The notes: generated by a model not told the origin, from the sequence alone. Counted from the first letter of the stretch, positions 1 to 8,311 are shown. The stretch: DNA of 43,638 nt from Novosphingobium capsulatum (GCA_015661825.1 DQVI01000078.1:1-43638), one strand, 5' to 3'. A program made the numbers and translations.

Positions 1-20
1 CAAAAAACAAGGGTTGCAGG

Positions 21-167
21 ATGTCTACTCAATCATTTCGTGAAGACAGGTTCGTCTCATTCCATGACAGCCCCGCTGCCGAGAGCACTGCTGCGGCAAA
101 GGGGCTCCTGATCGGCCTGGCCGTGAGCCAGGTGTTCTGGATCGGGTTCGCCCTCCTCGTTTTCTAG
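21..167 (+). CDS. Small single-pass membrane protein, 48 aa, unknown
   Basis: An ATG at 21 opens a 48-codon frame that ends in TAG at 165-167. The first half is polar and charged; residues about 29-48 form one hydrophobic helix (GLLIGLAVSQVFWIGFALLV) that ends at the C-terminus, as in small tail-anchored proteins. A purine-rich AGGGTTGCAGG lies directly upstream but is not an ideal ribosome binding site. I do not recognise a family. Whether it belongs to an upstream gene's operon cannot be seen because the window starts here. The clean helix and the stop just after it favour a real gene over chance. Confidence 0.5.
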   Translation: MSTQSFREDRFVSFHDSPAAESTAAAKGLLIGLAVSQVFWIGFALLVF

Positions 168-328
168 ACCTTGCTTTGCCAGACGCCCGTCTGCGCAGGG
201 GGAGATGTGTCAGACGCAGGCGCCTGGACGCGCTGTTGCCCATGCGTGCCGGGGCAGCAGTCATTGTGAAATGACAGATTGGTCCATGTCCACACGAGTA
301 TTCCCACACAAGTCGATGTAAGCCATTC

Positions 329-401
329 GTGCCTCGGCACGGTCGGCTAATGCGTGCTTCGGCACGTATCGCGGGGAAAGTGCCGGGGGGCGCTTTCCCC
401 G
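329..401 (+). other. Three tandem stem-loops in the 168-432 gap
   Basis: The gap between the small ORF and the sugar transferase holds three hairpins in a row: 329-340 (GTGCC/GGCAC), 353-366 (CGTGC, UUCG loop, GCACG) and 372-401 (13 bp with one G-U on the plus strand, GGGG loop). None has a T tract, so a simple intrinsic terminator is not obvious. The run could be a structured 3' end for either flanking gene, or a small RNA. No gene was seen elsewhere in this gap. Confidence 0.4.
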
Positions 402-432
402 TTCGATATTGGGCCCCGTTCGGTCTTTCGCG

Positions 433-1287
433 TCAAAAGGCTCCACGCGCCAGCAGGACACTCGGCACCGTCAAGACCATGATCTGCAAGTTGAAGCGCA
501 AGGAACGGCTCCGGCGGTAGTAGAGATCGCAAGCGACCCGGCGGCGATACGAGGTGTCATCCCGGCGCGCGACCTGCCACAGGCCCGTCACCCCCGGCCT
601 GATCGCGCAATAGGCAGCAAAGTGGCGGCCATAGCGGGGCACTTCGGCATCGACGATCGGGCGCGGGCCCACCAGGCTCATGTCGCCGCGCAGGACGTTG
701 ATCAGTTGCGGCAATTCATCGAGGCTGCTCTTGCGCAAAAAACGCCCGAGCGTGGTGATGCGCGGATCGCGCTGCAACTTGTGGGTGGCCTGCCATTCGG
801 CGCGGGCTTCCGCGTCGGTCTCGAGAACGTGGCGAAGCCGGGCATCGGCATCGGTGCACATCGAGCGGAACTTGAGGCAGTAGAAATGGCGCCCCCCCGC
901 CCCCACCCGGCGATGGCGGAACAGCACCGGCCCCCTGTCGGACAGCCAGACCGCAGCTGCAATCGTGATCATCAGCGGCAGGAAGAACAGGAGCGCCGCC
1001 AGCGATACGCTCACGTCCACGAAGCGAATCCATCGCTCGCCCCCCCGCCATCGCTCGTCCCCCCGACGCGGCCCGGCATCACCCGCGTCAGGTGAAGGCC
1101 CGACGGGGGTGTCCGCGAGCAGGCCTCTCGCAAGAGAGGGCTCGCCGGGCAAAAGGTCTTCAGGTCCGGTGCGGGCAAGGATGGTACGACGCGCAGCAGA
1201 CGGCTCCACCGGCGCGCAGACCGGCGTGACGGTCCAGGGCACGGTGGCGACATTGTGACGATGATTCACGGTGACAATCCCCATCAT
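433..1287 (-). CDS. Undecaprenyl-phosphate sugar phosphotransferase, ExoY-type
   Basis: Bacterial sugar transferase (PF02397 family), 284 aa. Such enzymes move a sugar-1-phosphate from a nucleotide sugar to undecaprenyl phosphate at the inner membrane and so start exopolysaccharide repeat units. Visible marks are one hydrophobic segment at about residues 97-113 followed by the KFRSM element, the DELPQL...LRGDMSLVGPRP core and the RPGVTGLWQ motif near the C-terminus. It is the short form, without the N-terminal four-helix domain of WbaP-like enzymes. About 85 residues of Pro/Arg-rich sequence precede the membrane segment, so the true start could lie further in. No other polysaccharide genes are adjacent. 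The family is clear; the sugar is not. Confidence 0.88.
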   Translation of the reverse strand: MMGIVTVNHRHNVATVPWTVTPVCAPVEPSAARRTILARTGPEDLLPGEPSLARGLLADTPVGPSPDAGDAGPRRGDERWRGGERWIRFVDVSVSLAALLFFLPLMITIAAAVWLSDRGPVLFRHRRVGAGGRHFYCLKFRSMCTDADARLRHVLETDAEARAEWQATHKLQRDPRITTLGRFLRKSSLDELPQLINVLRGDMSLVGPRPIVDAEVPRYGRHFAAYCAIRPGVTGLWQVARRDDTSYRRRVACDLYYRRSRSLRFNLQIMVLTVPSVLLARGAF

Positions 1288-1828
1288 CGAGCGGCGCCGT
1301 TTGCGGCACCCGTCACGCGACGATAGGAAGTGGCGCCCGATCCCGTCAGCGCCGGATTAACCCGAGATGGTTCGTTAGCTGACGGCGATCAGGCCTGTCG
1401 GTCCTTATGGGCGAAGCAGGAGCCAGATCACGCCGCCCCAGAAGGCGCCGCAAAAAGTCACCGGAAAAAGGACACGAAACCAGCCCGGAAAGCGGGCCAC
1501 AGAATCCCGTTCACGCCCCTGCGCGACGCCCTGGAAATGCCAGAGGAAGGAATTTTTTTCCATTTCACCAAACAATTCCATTTCCATCTGCGGCCATTCC
1601 AGAGGTCCACTCCGGCCCTTGCACACAGCCCTTGCCCCCGCACCGCAAACAGCCGCACGGACACTGCCGCCCCCTGCCCTACATCACGCGCGCTTAAGCA
1701 TTCACCCCGAGCCGCCGCGGAAGGGCATAGGAACAAACCTTAGGATCAATACTTATCCTGATTGGTTCAAGCCCGCCCTGCCATATTCTCGATTGTGGAT
1801 GCAAGTCCATCGTGCATCGGCGTGGCAT
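1288..1828. other. 541-base gap, mostly non-coding
   Basis: This stretch lies between the Nudix gene (which ends at 1829 on the minus strand) and the start of the sugar transferase. It holds one candidate short membrane-protein ORF on the minus strand (1405-1626, listed separately). I see no strong terminator, repeat or RNA gene in the rest. Confidence 0.5.
1405..1626 (-). CDS. Possible small membrane protein, up to 73 aa
   Basis: A minus-strand frame ends in a very protein-like segment: ARFPGWFRVLFPVTFCGAFW leads into a hydrophobic C-terminal helix ending WLLLRP. The arrangement of Arg/Trp followed by a single helix is typical of small inner-membrane proteins. The N-terminus is uncertain: ATGs at 1626, 1587 and 1563 are all possible and none has a strong ribosome binding site. 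I do not recognise a family. It may be a real gene between the Nudix and sugar transferase genes, or chance; the helix is the only support. Confidence 0.38.
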   Translation of the reverse strand: MCKGRSGPLEWPQMEMELFGEMEKNSFLWHFQGVAQGRERDSVARFPGWFRVLFPVTFCGAFWGGVIWLLLRP

Positions 1829-2674
1829 TCAGTCGCGGATTGCCCCTCGCAGCGGTTCGCCAAGAACCGGATAGCCGTGGCCGGGCGGAATCATCAGCCA
1901 CTCGCATCCCTCGCGCAGCACCATGCGCGGCGAGATCGGCACCACCGGAATGGTCTGCGCATGGGCCCGGCAGGCCGCGAAATCGGGAAAATCGGCCAGA
2001 CGTTCGAGATTGCGGCGCGTGGGATAGATGATGTGGATCGCGCCCTTGTCGGCCAGCGCCAGCGCATCGCGCGCACTGGCCCAGAACAGCCGCCGGTTTT
2101 CGGTGCCATCGACGGCCAGATCGACCGCACCAGTCCCCAGATCGGCCAGATAGAACCGCGTGTCGAAGATCCGCCCCGGCTTGTCGCGCGGCCACCAGCG
2201 GGCCCAGGGCACCAGCCCTTCGAGATCGAGCGACCAGCCAAACCGGGCAAGCACCGGCGCCAGCGCGCCCCCTTCCTCCACCAGCATCACTCGCGCGGCC
2301 CGGGCCGAAACCGCCGTGAAGGGGGCAGCCTCCCGGCTCGCGGCGACCAGCCCGACCAGCAAGCCTGTTTCCTCCAGCGTTTCACGCACGGCGGCGATCC
2401 TGCCCGCCACGTCTTCGGGGTCCAGCCCCGCGCCTTCGCGCGCCTTGCGCGCCATCTCGTGAACAGCCAGCGCGCGGTCGGCAGGATCGACCTTGCCACC
2501 GGGAAAGACCGTCGCCCCGCCGGCAAAGGCCAGGCGGGACGAACGCTCGACCAGCAGGATCTCCGCAGCCCCCGTTTCCCGCGCATGACGGAACACAATC
2601 ACCGTTGCTGCCGGCTCGCCCATGGAAGCTGCGGAAGGGGACGGGACAGGATCAGGAGGCGGATCGATCATCAT
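1829..2674 (-). CDS. Nudix hydrolase with expanded Nudix box (NUDT19-like)
   Basis: Nudix-fold pyrophosphohydrolase, 281 aa from the ATG at 2674. The strand before the box (TVIVFRHA...EILLVERS) and the paired halves FPGGKVDP (about 57-64) and REtlEEtG (97-104) are clear, but the two halves are some 23 residues further apart than in the standard GX5EX7REUXEEXGU box. Such an insertion is known from NUDT19-type CoA/acyl-CoA diphosphatases, which makes a CoA-ester substrate possible but unproven. An upstream in-frame ATG at 2806 would overlap the terminator at 2749-2781, so the internal start is preferred. Confidence 0.8.
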   Translation of the reverse strand: MMIDPPPDPVPSPSAASMGEPAATVIVFRHARETGAAEILLVERSSRLAFAGGATVFPGGKVDPADRALAVHEMARKAREGAGLDPEDVAGRIAAVRETLEETGLLVGLVAASREAAPFTAVSARAARVMLVEEGGALAPVLARFGWSLDLEGLVPWARWWPRDKPGRIFDTRFYLADLGTGAVDLAVDGTENRRLFWASARDALALADKGAIHIIYPTRRNLERLADFPDFAACRAHAQTIPVVPISPRMVLREGCEWLMIPPGHGYPVLGEPLRGAIRD

Positions 2675-2748
2675 GACACCATGATGAGCCCGGCCCCGGC
2701 ACTTTCCAAGCCCCGTTCCAGCCTTGACGGCGTGCCTGCCCGGCCACG

Positions 2749-2781
2749 AAAAAACGCGGCTTCCCGCAAGGGAAACCGCGT
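2749..2781 (-). terminator. Intrinsic terminator after grxD
   Basis: On the minus strand a 12-bp stem (ACGCGGTTTCCC / GGGAAGCCGCGT, one G-T pair) with a TTGC loop is followed by six Ts. It lies about 40 bases past the grxD stop, and a second GC-rich hairpin (GGGGCTG/CAGCCCC) lies between. It separates the grxD cluster from the Nudix gene. Confidence 0.8.
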
Positions 2782-2823
2782 CTGATCGCAAGAGGCGGGG
2801 CTGCACCGGGCAGCCCCGTGCCC

Positions 2824-3150
2824 TCAGGCGGCGGGCTTGACTTCGGCCTGGGCCATCAGTTCAGCCAGTTCGCCAGCCTCGAACATTTCGGTCATGATGT
2901 CCGAGCCGCCCACGAATTCGCCCTTCACATAGAGCTGGGGGATCGTCGGCCAGTCCGAATAGGCCTTGATGCCCTGGCGGATTTCCATGTCCTGAAGCAC
3001 GTCCACGCTGGCATAATCGACGCCAAGGCGTTCGAGAATCGCCACGGCGCGGCTGGAGAACCCGCATTGCGGGAACAGGGGGGTGCCCTTCATGAAGAGG
3101 ACAACATCATTGCCCTTGACGATTTCGTCGATGCGCGCGTGCGTAGTCAT
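2824..3150 (-). CDS. grxD: Monothiol glutaredoxin, Grx4/GrxD family
   Basis: 108 aa, the normal length for single-domain monothiol glutaredoxins. The CGFS active site (Cys29) sits in [12 protein letters not shown], followed by WPTIPQLYV with the cis-Pro and by FVGGSDI, the glutathione-binding part. These proteins bind a bridging [2Fe-2S] cluster with glutathione and pass it on, commonly together with BolA proteins. The gene lies 24 bases downstream of a bolA gene on the same strand, which fits that partnership. Likely the last gene of an operon with bolA and the zeta-subunit gene; an intrinsic terminator follows. Confidence 0.95.
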   Translation of the reverse strand: MTTHARIDEIVKGNDVVLFMKGTPLFPQCGFSSRAVAILERLGVDYASVDVLQDMEIRQGIKAYSDWPTIPQLYVKGEFVGGSDIMTEMFEAGELAELMAQAEVKPAA

Positions 3151-3174
3151 GGTGGGATCGGTTCCTTTCGGCCC

Positions 3175-3408
3175 TTACTTGGGGGCGGCCGTGGTCAGTT
3201 GCAAGGCATGGAGCACGCCGCCCATGCGGCCGCCCAGCGCGGCATAGACCGCCTTGTGCTGGGCCACACGGCTCATGCCCGAAAAGCTGGGGGAAACCAC
3301 GTGTGCGGCATAGTGATCGCCGTCTCCGGCCAGATCGGTGATCGTCACGTCGGCATCAGGCATCGCGGCCAGAATCATCGCCTGAATATCGGCGGCAGCC
3401 ATCGCCAT
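3175..3408 (-). CDS. bolA: BolA family protein
   Basis: 77 aa BolA/IbaG-type protein. The core DHYAAHVVSPSFSGMSRVAQHK matches the class II KH-like BolA fold, and the His residues in DHYAAH and QHK are candidates for cluster coordination with the glutaredoxin encoded just downstream. The ATG at 3408 overlaps the stop of the preceding gene by one base (TAATG), which suggests translational coupling; a second ATG two codons later is also possible. A longer frame reaching 3627 is only the overlap with the upstream gene. Confidence 0.92.
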   Translation of the reverse strand: MAMAAADIQAMILAAMPDADVTITDLAGDGDHYAAHVVSPSFSGMSRVAQHKAVYAALGGRMGGVLHALQLTTAAPK

Positions 3409-3731
3409 TACAATTCTCCCATCAACTGGCGGCGCGCTTCCACCGACTTGGCATCCATGGCAGCGCGAATTTCGGCGTCCGAACTCTCCACGCCCGCAGC
3501 GATCAGGTCGCCCAGAAGCTTGCGGATCACATCCTCGTCGCCCGCTTCCTCGAAGTCGGCCTGAACGACACCCTTGGCATAGGCCTCGGTCTCGGCCTGG
3601 TTGAGCTGCATGCGTTCGGCAGCCCACTGGCCCAGCAGGCGGTTGCGCCGGGCATGGACACGGAACACCATTTCCTCGTCATGGGCGAGGTTGCTCGCAG
3701 GAATGTGCCCGCGGTCGTGAAAAGCGGTCAT
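3408..3731 (-). CDS. DUF1476 protein, ATPase inhibitor zeta-subunit family
   Basis: 107 aa (112 if the upstream ATG at 3746 is used). The sequence fits the alphaproteobacterial DUF1476 family, whose studied member in Paracoccus is the zeta subunit that inhibits ATP hydrolysis by F1-ATPase. Family hallmarks are the N-terminal MTAFHDRGH, then AHDEE, ARRNRLLGQWAAE, QADFEEAGDEDVIRKL and a helical C-terminus. The internal start is chosen because relatives begin MTxFxDRE. One-base overlap with bolA puts it first in a three-gene unit with bolA and grxD. Function as an inhibitor here is by family only. Confidence 0.88.
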   Translation of the reverse strand: MTAFHDRGHIPASNLAHDEEMVFRVHARRNRLLGQWAAERMQLNQAETEAYAKGVVQADFEEAGDEDVIRKLLGDLIAAGVESSDAEIRAAMDAKSVEARRQLMGEL

Positions 3732-3852
3732 GGTCGTCGATCCCATCGGTGGTTCTCATTGCGGATAGTCACGCCATGCCCGCCTCGCAAGGGGGCGTGA
3801 TGCCCCGGAGAAGGGAGAAACAGGGTGGCGCATGGCCTCAGGCGGCATCACA

Positions 3853-4113
3853 TCAGGCTGGTGTTTCGACGAGTTCGGCGATCTCGAACGCGAAACTCTT
3901 CCATCCGCGCATCCTTGCCGCCTCTGCTGCGGGTGCGCGCTTGCGTCGGGCTTCCTCCAGCGAACGGGTATGACCCCAGAACACCTCGGTCTTGCCGTTT
4001 TCCAGCTCGGCCACGATCCGCCAGTAGTGCGTAAAGCTGTCGTTCGTCGGCCCGATGGTCTTAACATAACCATCGGGCATTGTCGCGGTGAGATAGCGGC
4101 GCTTCTTCTTCAT
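3853..4113 (-). CDS. Conserved-looking small protein, 86 aa, unknown
   Basis: The product starts with a lysine-rich MKKKRRYL, then shows alternating strands (TATMPDGYVKTI, THYWRIVAELENGKTEVFWG) and a C-terminal Ala/Arg helix before FAFEIAEL. This looks like a small soluble alpha/beta protein; I do not recognise a domain. It follows the S9A peptidase on the same strand with a 50-base gap and may share its transcript. Composition is like its neighbours. Confidence 0.65.
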   Translation of the reverse strand: MKKKRRYLTATMPDGYVKTIGPTNDSFTHYWRIVAELENGKTEVFWGHTRSLEEARRKRAPAAEAARMRGWKSFAFEIAELVETPA

Positions 4114-4163
4114 GGGACGGCTTCTTTGCGGCGTGCGGCGGCTGGAGGCAACAGGGGGGCAGG

Positions 4164-6401
4164 TTATGGCGTTGGGGCGCCGGGGGGAGCGGGCAGGCCG
4201 GTGTAGCTGGCCAGGAAGGCCAGTACGTCGGCGCTGGTGGCAATGATCTTGTCGATGGGCTTGCCCCCGCCATGGCCGGCCCCGGCTTCCACGCGCAGCA
4301 GGTGGGGACGCGGGCCGAGGGCGGCAGCCTGGAGCGCGGCGACATATTTGAAGCTGTGGGCCGGGACCACGCGATCATCGCCCTCCGCCGTGGTGACAAG
4401 GATGGCCGGATAGTCGGCGCCCTCACGGATGTTGTGATAGGGGGAATAGGCGCGCAGCACCTTCCAGTCGGCCTCGCGCGCGGGGTCGCCATAATCATCG
4501 ATCCACTGGCGCCCGCCGGTGAAGCGATCGAAGCGCAGCATGTCCATCACCCCGACATCGGGATTGGCCGCCGCGAACAGGTCGGGCCGCTGGTTGACCA
4601 CCGCGCCGACCAGCAGCCCGCCGTTGGAACTGCCCTGGATCGCCAGCCCCCCTTTGGGCGTGATTCCCTGTCCGATCAGGTATTCACCCGCCGCGATGAA
4701 ATCATCGAAGCTGTTCTGCTTGGCGGCCCGGCGCCCGCCATCGTGCCATGCCTCGCCAAATTCACCGCCGCCGCGAATGCCCGCCAGCGCAAAGGCGCCC
4801 CCGGCCTGAAGCCAGGCCATGCGTACCGGCGACCAGCCCGGCGTGGGCGTGATGTCGAACCCGCCATAGCCATAGAGCAGCGTCGGCAACGCGCGGCCTG
4901 CCGCCTTGCGGGCGCGCACGAGGTAGAGCGGCACCATCGTCCCGTCGCGCGAGCGATAGCTGCGCTGCTCGACCAGATAGTCCGCCGGGTCGAAAGTCAG
5001 GCGCGGGCTGGCAAAGGGGCTGGCCTGCCCGGTCCGAAGATCGAATCGATAGATCGTGGGTGGCAGGTTGAAGCTGGAAAACTGGTAGAAGGTTTCCGGA
5101 TCGCCCGGCCGGCCCGAAAAACCCGTGGCAACGCCGATGCCGTTGAGCGTGATCGCGCGGGCCGGTCGGCCCCGCAAGTCGGTCACCACCGCTGTCGTCG
5201 CGCCATCGTGCCGATAGGACAGGATCAGGCGATCCCCCACGACATTGCCCCCGGCCAGAACCCAGTCACGCGGGGGCACCACCACGCGCCAGCGCGCACG
5301 GCTCTCGTCTGCGGCAGCCAGCGTCCGCCGGAACGGGTCGAGCCCGGAGCCTCCCGCCGGTCCGATGTCGAGTTCCGCAACCATGCCATTGGGTGCCCCG
5401 GCATCGGTGATGAACCACAGGCGGTCCCCCTGCCCCTCGACGATCTTCCAGTCGTTCCTGAAATCATCGACCAGCGGCAGCACCGGCCAGCCTGCCCCGG
5501 CCTTGCGTTCCAGCCCGCGCACGCCCCCGCGCAGATCGACCAGATGAACCATGCGCCGGGCCTGCGTGCCCTCGTCCGTCAGGATTACCGCCCAGCGCGA
5601 ATCGGAGGTAACGAAGGCCTTGTGCCCCCACCCCGGATGATCGGGCGTCGCATAGACCAGTACATCATCGGACTGGGGCGTCCCCACGCGGTGAAACCAC
5701 AAGGCCTTGTTGGCCAGCACCGCGCCAAAGGCCTGCCCGCCGGGCGGGACCGGATAGCGTGAATAGAGGAAGCCCTCGTCGCCCACCCATCCGATCAGGC
5801 TGTCGTTCACGCCTTCGAGGCTGTCGGCCAGAACGCGCCCGCTGTGAACCTCGACCACGCCGAGCCTGCGCCAGTCGCTCCCCCCGTCCTGCTCGCCAAA
5901 GGCCAGATAGCGGCCACTGCGCGAGGGCACCCAGGCATCCAGCGCCCTGGTGCCATCGGCCGACCAGTCATTGGGATCGAGCAGCACGCGGGGCACTTGT
6001 GCCGCCCGGTCCTGCACATAGAGCACCGACTGGTTTTGCAAGCCGCTGTTGCGCAGGGTGAAATAGCTGTGCCCGGCCTTGCGCGGCAGCGAAATGCGTT
6101 CGTAGTCGAACAGGCTCCGGATGCGCGCCGCAAAGGCATCGCGTCCCGGCAGGCGCGCCAGAAAGCCTGCCGTCAGACTATTTTCACGCGCGACCCAGTC
6201 GGCCACCTCGGGGCTCGTGCGCATGTCTGCTTCGAGCCAGCGCCAGGGATCGGCCACGTTCTGGCCAAACCGCGTCTCGACGACCGGATCACGCCGCGTT
6301 TCGGGATAGGCCTGCTGCAACGCCACGGGCGCGGCCCGAAGCGGTCCAGCCAGCACCATCCCCAAGCCAGCCCCGGCCACCCCCAAACACCATACCCTCA
6401 T
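4164..6401 (-). CDS. Secreted prolyl oligopeptidase, S9A family
   Basis: 745 aa serine peptidase cleaving after proline in short peptides. Residues 1-23 form a signal peptide (hydrophobic core GVAGAGLGMVLAG, end near RAAP), so it acts in the periplasm. The N-terminal half carries the YPETRRDPV and DPWRWLE segments and the beta-propeller; the catalytic alpha/beta-hydrolase domain starts near residue 430. The triad is visible: Ser592 in GSSNGG, Asp675 in GDDRVVP, His710 in AGHGGGKP. Length and order match family norms. The small unknown gene follows 50 bases downstream. Substrates are not evident from context. Confidence 0.93.
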   Translation of the reverse strand: MRVWCLGVAGAGLGMVLAGPLRAAPVALQQAYPETRRDPVVETRFGQNVADPWRWLEADMRTSPEVADWVARENSLTAGFLARLPGRDAFAARIRSLFDYERISLPRKAGHSYFTLRNSGLQNQSVLYVQDRAAQVPRVLLDPNDWSADGTRALDAWVPSRSGRYLAFGEQDGGSDWRRLGVVEVHSGRVLADSLEGVNDSLIGWVGDEGFLYSRYPVPPGGQAFGAVLANKALWFHRVGTPQSDDVLVYATPDHPGWGHKAFVTSDSRWAVILTDEGTQARRMVHLVDLRGGVRGLERKAGAGWPVLPLVDDFRNDWKIVEGQGDRLWFITDAGAPNGMVAELDIGPAGGSGLDPFRRTLAAADESRARWRVVVPPRDWVLAGGNVVGDRLILSYRHDGATTAVVTDLRGRPARAITLNGIGVATGFSGRPGDPETFYQFSSFNLPPTIYRFDLRTGQASPFASPRLTFDPADYLVEQRSYRSRDGTMVPLYLVRARKAAGRALPTLLYGYGGFDITPTPGWSPVRMAWLQAGGAFALAGIRGGGEFGEAWHDGGRRAAKQNSFDDFIAAGEYLIGQGITPKGGLAIQGSSNGGLLVGAVVNQRPDLFAAANPDVGVMDMLRFDRFTGGRQWIDDYGDPAREADWKVLRAYSPYHNIREGADYPAILVTTAEGDDRVVPAHSFKYVAALQAAALGPRPHLLRVEAGAGHGGGKPIDKIIATSADVLAFLASYTGLPAPPGAPTP

Positions 6402-6470
6402 GCCCCGACGCTAGGCCCGACCACAAAATAGCGCAACGCCATGATGGAGGCGTGCCGTACCCCAAAACGC

Positions 6471-6514
6471 AAGATCAGCAGGAGTCCCGGGGTTGAAGGG
6501 GCGATGGCCCCTTC
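6471..6514 (-). repeat. REP-like palindromic repeat, copy A
   Basis: A perfect 8-bp hairpin at 6495-6514 (GAAGGGGC, GATG loop, GCCCCTTC) with a TCCCGGGG flank at 6484-6491. The 14-base core GGGGCGATGGCCCC and the flank recur in copy C at 40030-40074, and a near copy (B) lies at 39963. The element is just past the ribosomal block terminator, in the gap 6402-6609. Confidence 0.55.
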
Positions 6515-6529
6515 GTCTTCCTTTTCCTG

Positions 6530-6566
6530 AAAAGAAAATGGGCGGAAGCCTCGCGGCCCCGCCCAC
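6530..6566 (-). terminator. Intrinsic terminator of the ribosomal block
   Basis: On the minus strand TGGGCGG / CCGCCCA forms a 7-bp stem (6539-6545 with 6559-6565) followed by TTTTCTTT. It lies some 45 bases past the rplQ stop and ends the long ribosomal-protein block. Confidence 0.75.
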
Positions 6567-6609
6567 TTTCTTTTGCCATTCAGAAGGAGCCGGAAACGGC
6601 CCCTTGCGA

Positions 6610-7035
6610 TCAGGCGTTTTCGAGTTCGTCTTCGTCGGCAACCAGCACCGGACCCGAATCGAGGCCCTTGGCGGTCACGTCGCGGTCAACCAGTTCGATC
6701 ACGGCGATCGGAGCGGCGTCCGAAGCGCGGTAGCCGGCCTTGATGATGCGGGTGTAGCCACCGTCGCGGTCGGCGAAACGCGCGGCGAGGACTTCGAACA
6801 GCTTCTTTTCCTGCGCTTCGTCGAGGATGCGCGCGTGCGCCAGACGACGGTTCGACAGGCCACCATGCTTGGCAAGCGTGATCAGCTTTTCGACGTAGGG
6901 ACGCAGTTCCTTCGCCTTGGGCAGAGTGGTGGTGATCTGTTCGTGCTTGATCAGGGCGGCGGCCAGGTTGCGCAGCAGCGCAATACGGTGAGCCGAAGTA
7001 CGACCCAGCTTACGCTGGCCCAGCTTATGACGCAT
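6610..7035 (-). CDS. rplQ: Large ribosomal subunit protein bL17
   Basis: 141 aa L17, beginning [17 protein letters not shown] as in all bacterial L17, with the [12 protein letters not shown] and [17 protein letters not shown] segments. It binds 23S rRNA domains III and VI at the peptide exit side. The C-terminus is about 15-20 residues longer than E. coli L17 and acidic (ends DEDELENA), which is common in alphaproteobacteria. It is last in the alpha-operon order, but a terminator-like hairpin at 7118-7150 separates it from rpoA. Confidence 0.98.
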   Translation of the reverse strand: MRHKLGQRKLGRTSAHRIALLRNLAAALIKHEQITTTLPKAKELRPYVEKLITLAKHGGLSNRRLAHARILDEAQEKKLFEVLAARFADRDGGYTRIIKAGYRASDAAPIAVIELVDRDVTAKGLDSGPVLVADEDELENA

Positions 7036-7117
7036 AACTCATTCTCCGTTCGTAGGGGGGCCGTGTCAGGTACCCCGATCCAGGCTGATTTGACGGGCAG
7101 CCCGTTCCCGCTTGTGC

Positions 7118-7150
7118 AAAAACCGGCCCGCCGCTGGGGCGCGCCGGTTT
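7118..7150 (-). terminator. Terminator-like hairpin between rpoA and rplQ
   Basis: On the minus strand AAACCGGC / GCCGGTTT (8 bp, 7120-7127 with 7143-7150) encloses a 15-base GC-rich loop and runs into a T5 tract. It sits 20 bases after the rpoA stop and before rplQ, so it may reduce transcription into rplQ. Confidence 0.65.
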
Positions 7151-7169
7151 CCGCGAAAAGGCGCGAGGC

Positions 7170-8231
7170 TTAGCCCAGCAGCTCCTGTTCGAGCTTCTTG
7201 GCCATTTCCTCGATGTTTTCCGGCGGCCAGCCGGGGATGTCCATGCCCAGGCGCAGACCCATCGACGAGAGCACTTCCTTGATCTCGTTGAGCGACTTGC
7301 GGCCGAAGTTGGGGGTACGGAGCATCTCGGCCTCGGTCTTCTGGACCAGGTCGCCGATGTAGATGATGTTGTCGTTCTTGAGGCAGTTGGCCGAACGCAC
7401 CGACAGTTCCAGCTCGTCCACCTTCTTGAGAAGGTAGCGGTTGAGCTGGTTGGCATCGCTTTCCTCGGGCGTGTGGGCAGCAACGCCCGCCAGCGAGGGT
7501 GCATGGCCGGTGGGAACCTGGTCGTCGAAGTGGACGAACAGGGCCAGCTGGTCCTGAAGGATGCGCGCGGCATAGGCCACGGCGTCTTCGGGCGTGACGG
7601 TGCCGTCGGTTTCGACCGTCAGGCTGAGCTTGTCGTAGTCAAGCTCCTGGCCCACGCGGGCGTTGTCGACCTTGTAGGAAACCTGGCGCACCGGCGAATA
7701 GAGCGAGTCGACCGGGATGAGCCCGATGGGCGCATCGATCGGACGGTTCGACACGGCCGGGACATAGCCCTTGCCGCTGTCGCAGGTCAGTTCCATGTTG
7801 AAGGTCGCGCCTTCGTCGAGATGACAGATCACGAGATCCTTGTTCATCACCTCGATGTCGCCGGTCACGGCGATGTCGCCAGCCTTCACTTCGCCCGGCC
7901 CGATCGCGGAGAGCTGAAGACGCTTGGGGCCTTCGCCCTGCATCTTGAGCGCGATCTGCTTGACGTTCAGAACGATGTCGGTCACGTCCTCGCGCACACC
8001 GGCGAGCGACGAGAATTCGTGCAGCACGTTCTCGATCTTGATCGAGGTCACCGCCGCGCCCTGAAGCGACGAGAGCAGCACGCGCCGCAGAGCATTGCCA
8101 AGGGTGAGACCAAAGCCCCGCTCGAGCGGTTCGGCAACGAAAGTCGCGCGACGCTTCGGATCGGTGCCGGGCTTGATCTCGAGAGTGTTGGGCTTCTTCA
8201 GTTCCTGCCAGTTCTTGATGTTGACAGTCAT
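7170..8231 (-). CDS. rpoA: RNA polymerase alpha subunit
   Basis: 353 aa, typical for alphaproteobacteria. The N-terminal dimerisation/assembly domain shows [27 protein letters not shown] (near residue 35), and the C-terminal domain (about 265-340) has the helix-hairpin-helix elements [15 protein letters not shown] and the [17 protein letters not shown] segment that contacts UP elements and regulators. A linker of about 20 residues separates the domains. Ribosome binding site AGGGGAA precedes the ATG. It follows rpsK after a 121-base gap that contains a perfect 9-bp hairpin. Confidence 0.98.
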   Translation of the reverse strand: MTVNIKNWQELKKPNTLEIKPGTDPKRRATFVAEPLERGFGLTLGNALRRVLLSSLQGAAVTSIKIENVLHEFSSLAGVREDVTDIVLNVKQIALKMQGEGPKRLQLSAIGPGEVKAGDIAVTGDIEVMNKDLVICHLDEGATFNMELTCDSGKGYVPAVSNRPIDAPIGLIPVDSLYSPVRQVSYKVDNARVGQELDYDKLSLTVETDGTVTPEDAVAYAARILQDQLALFVHFDDQVPTGHAPSLAGVAAHTPEESDANQLNRYLLKKVDELELSVRSANCLKNDNIIYIGDLVQKTEAEMLRTPNFGRKSLNEIKEVLSSMGLRLGMDIPGWPPENIEEMAKKLEQELLG

Positions 8232-8311
8232 GGAATTCCCCTAGGGTGTTACGAAGAGCGCCGGCAGTCGGCCCGAAGGCGCCGCAACCGGTCAGGGTAT
8301 TGGGCGGGTGT

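Noticed and set aside
1619..2785. Plus-strand frame of 388 codons over the Nudix gene
   Set aside because: Antisense to a gene with recognisable Nudix motifs; His/Arg/Pro-rich and without any domain.
4272..5762. Plus-strand frame of 496 codons over the peptidase
   Set aside because: Antisense to the S9A peptidase with its complete catalytic triad.
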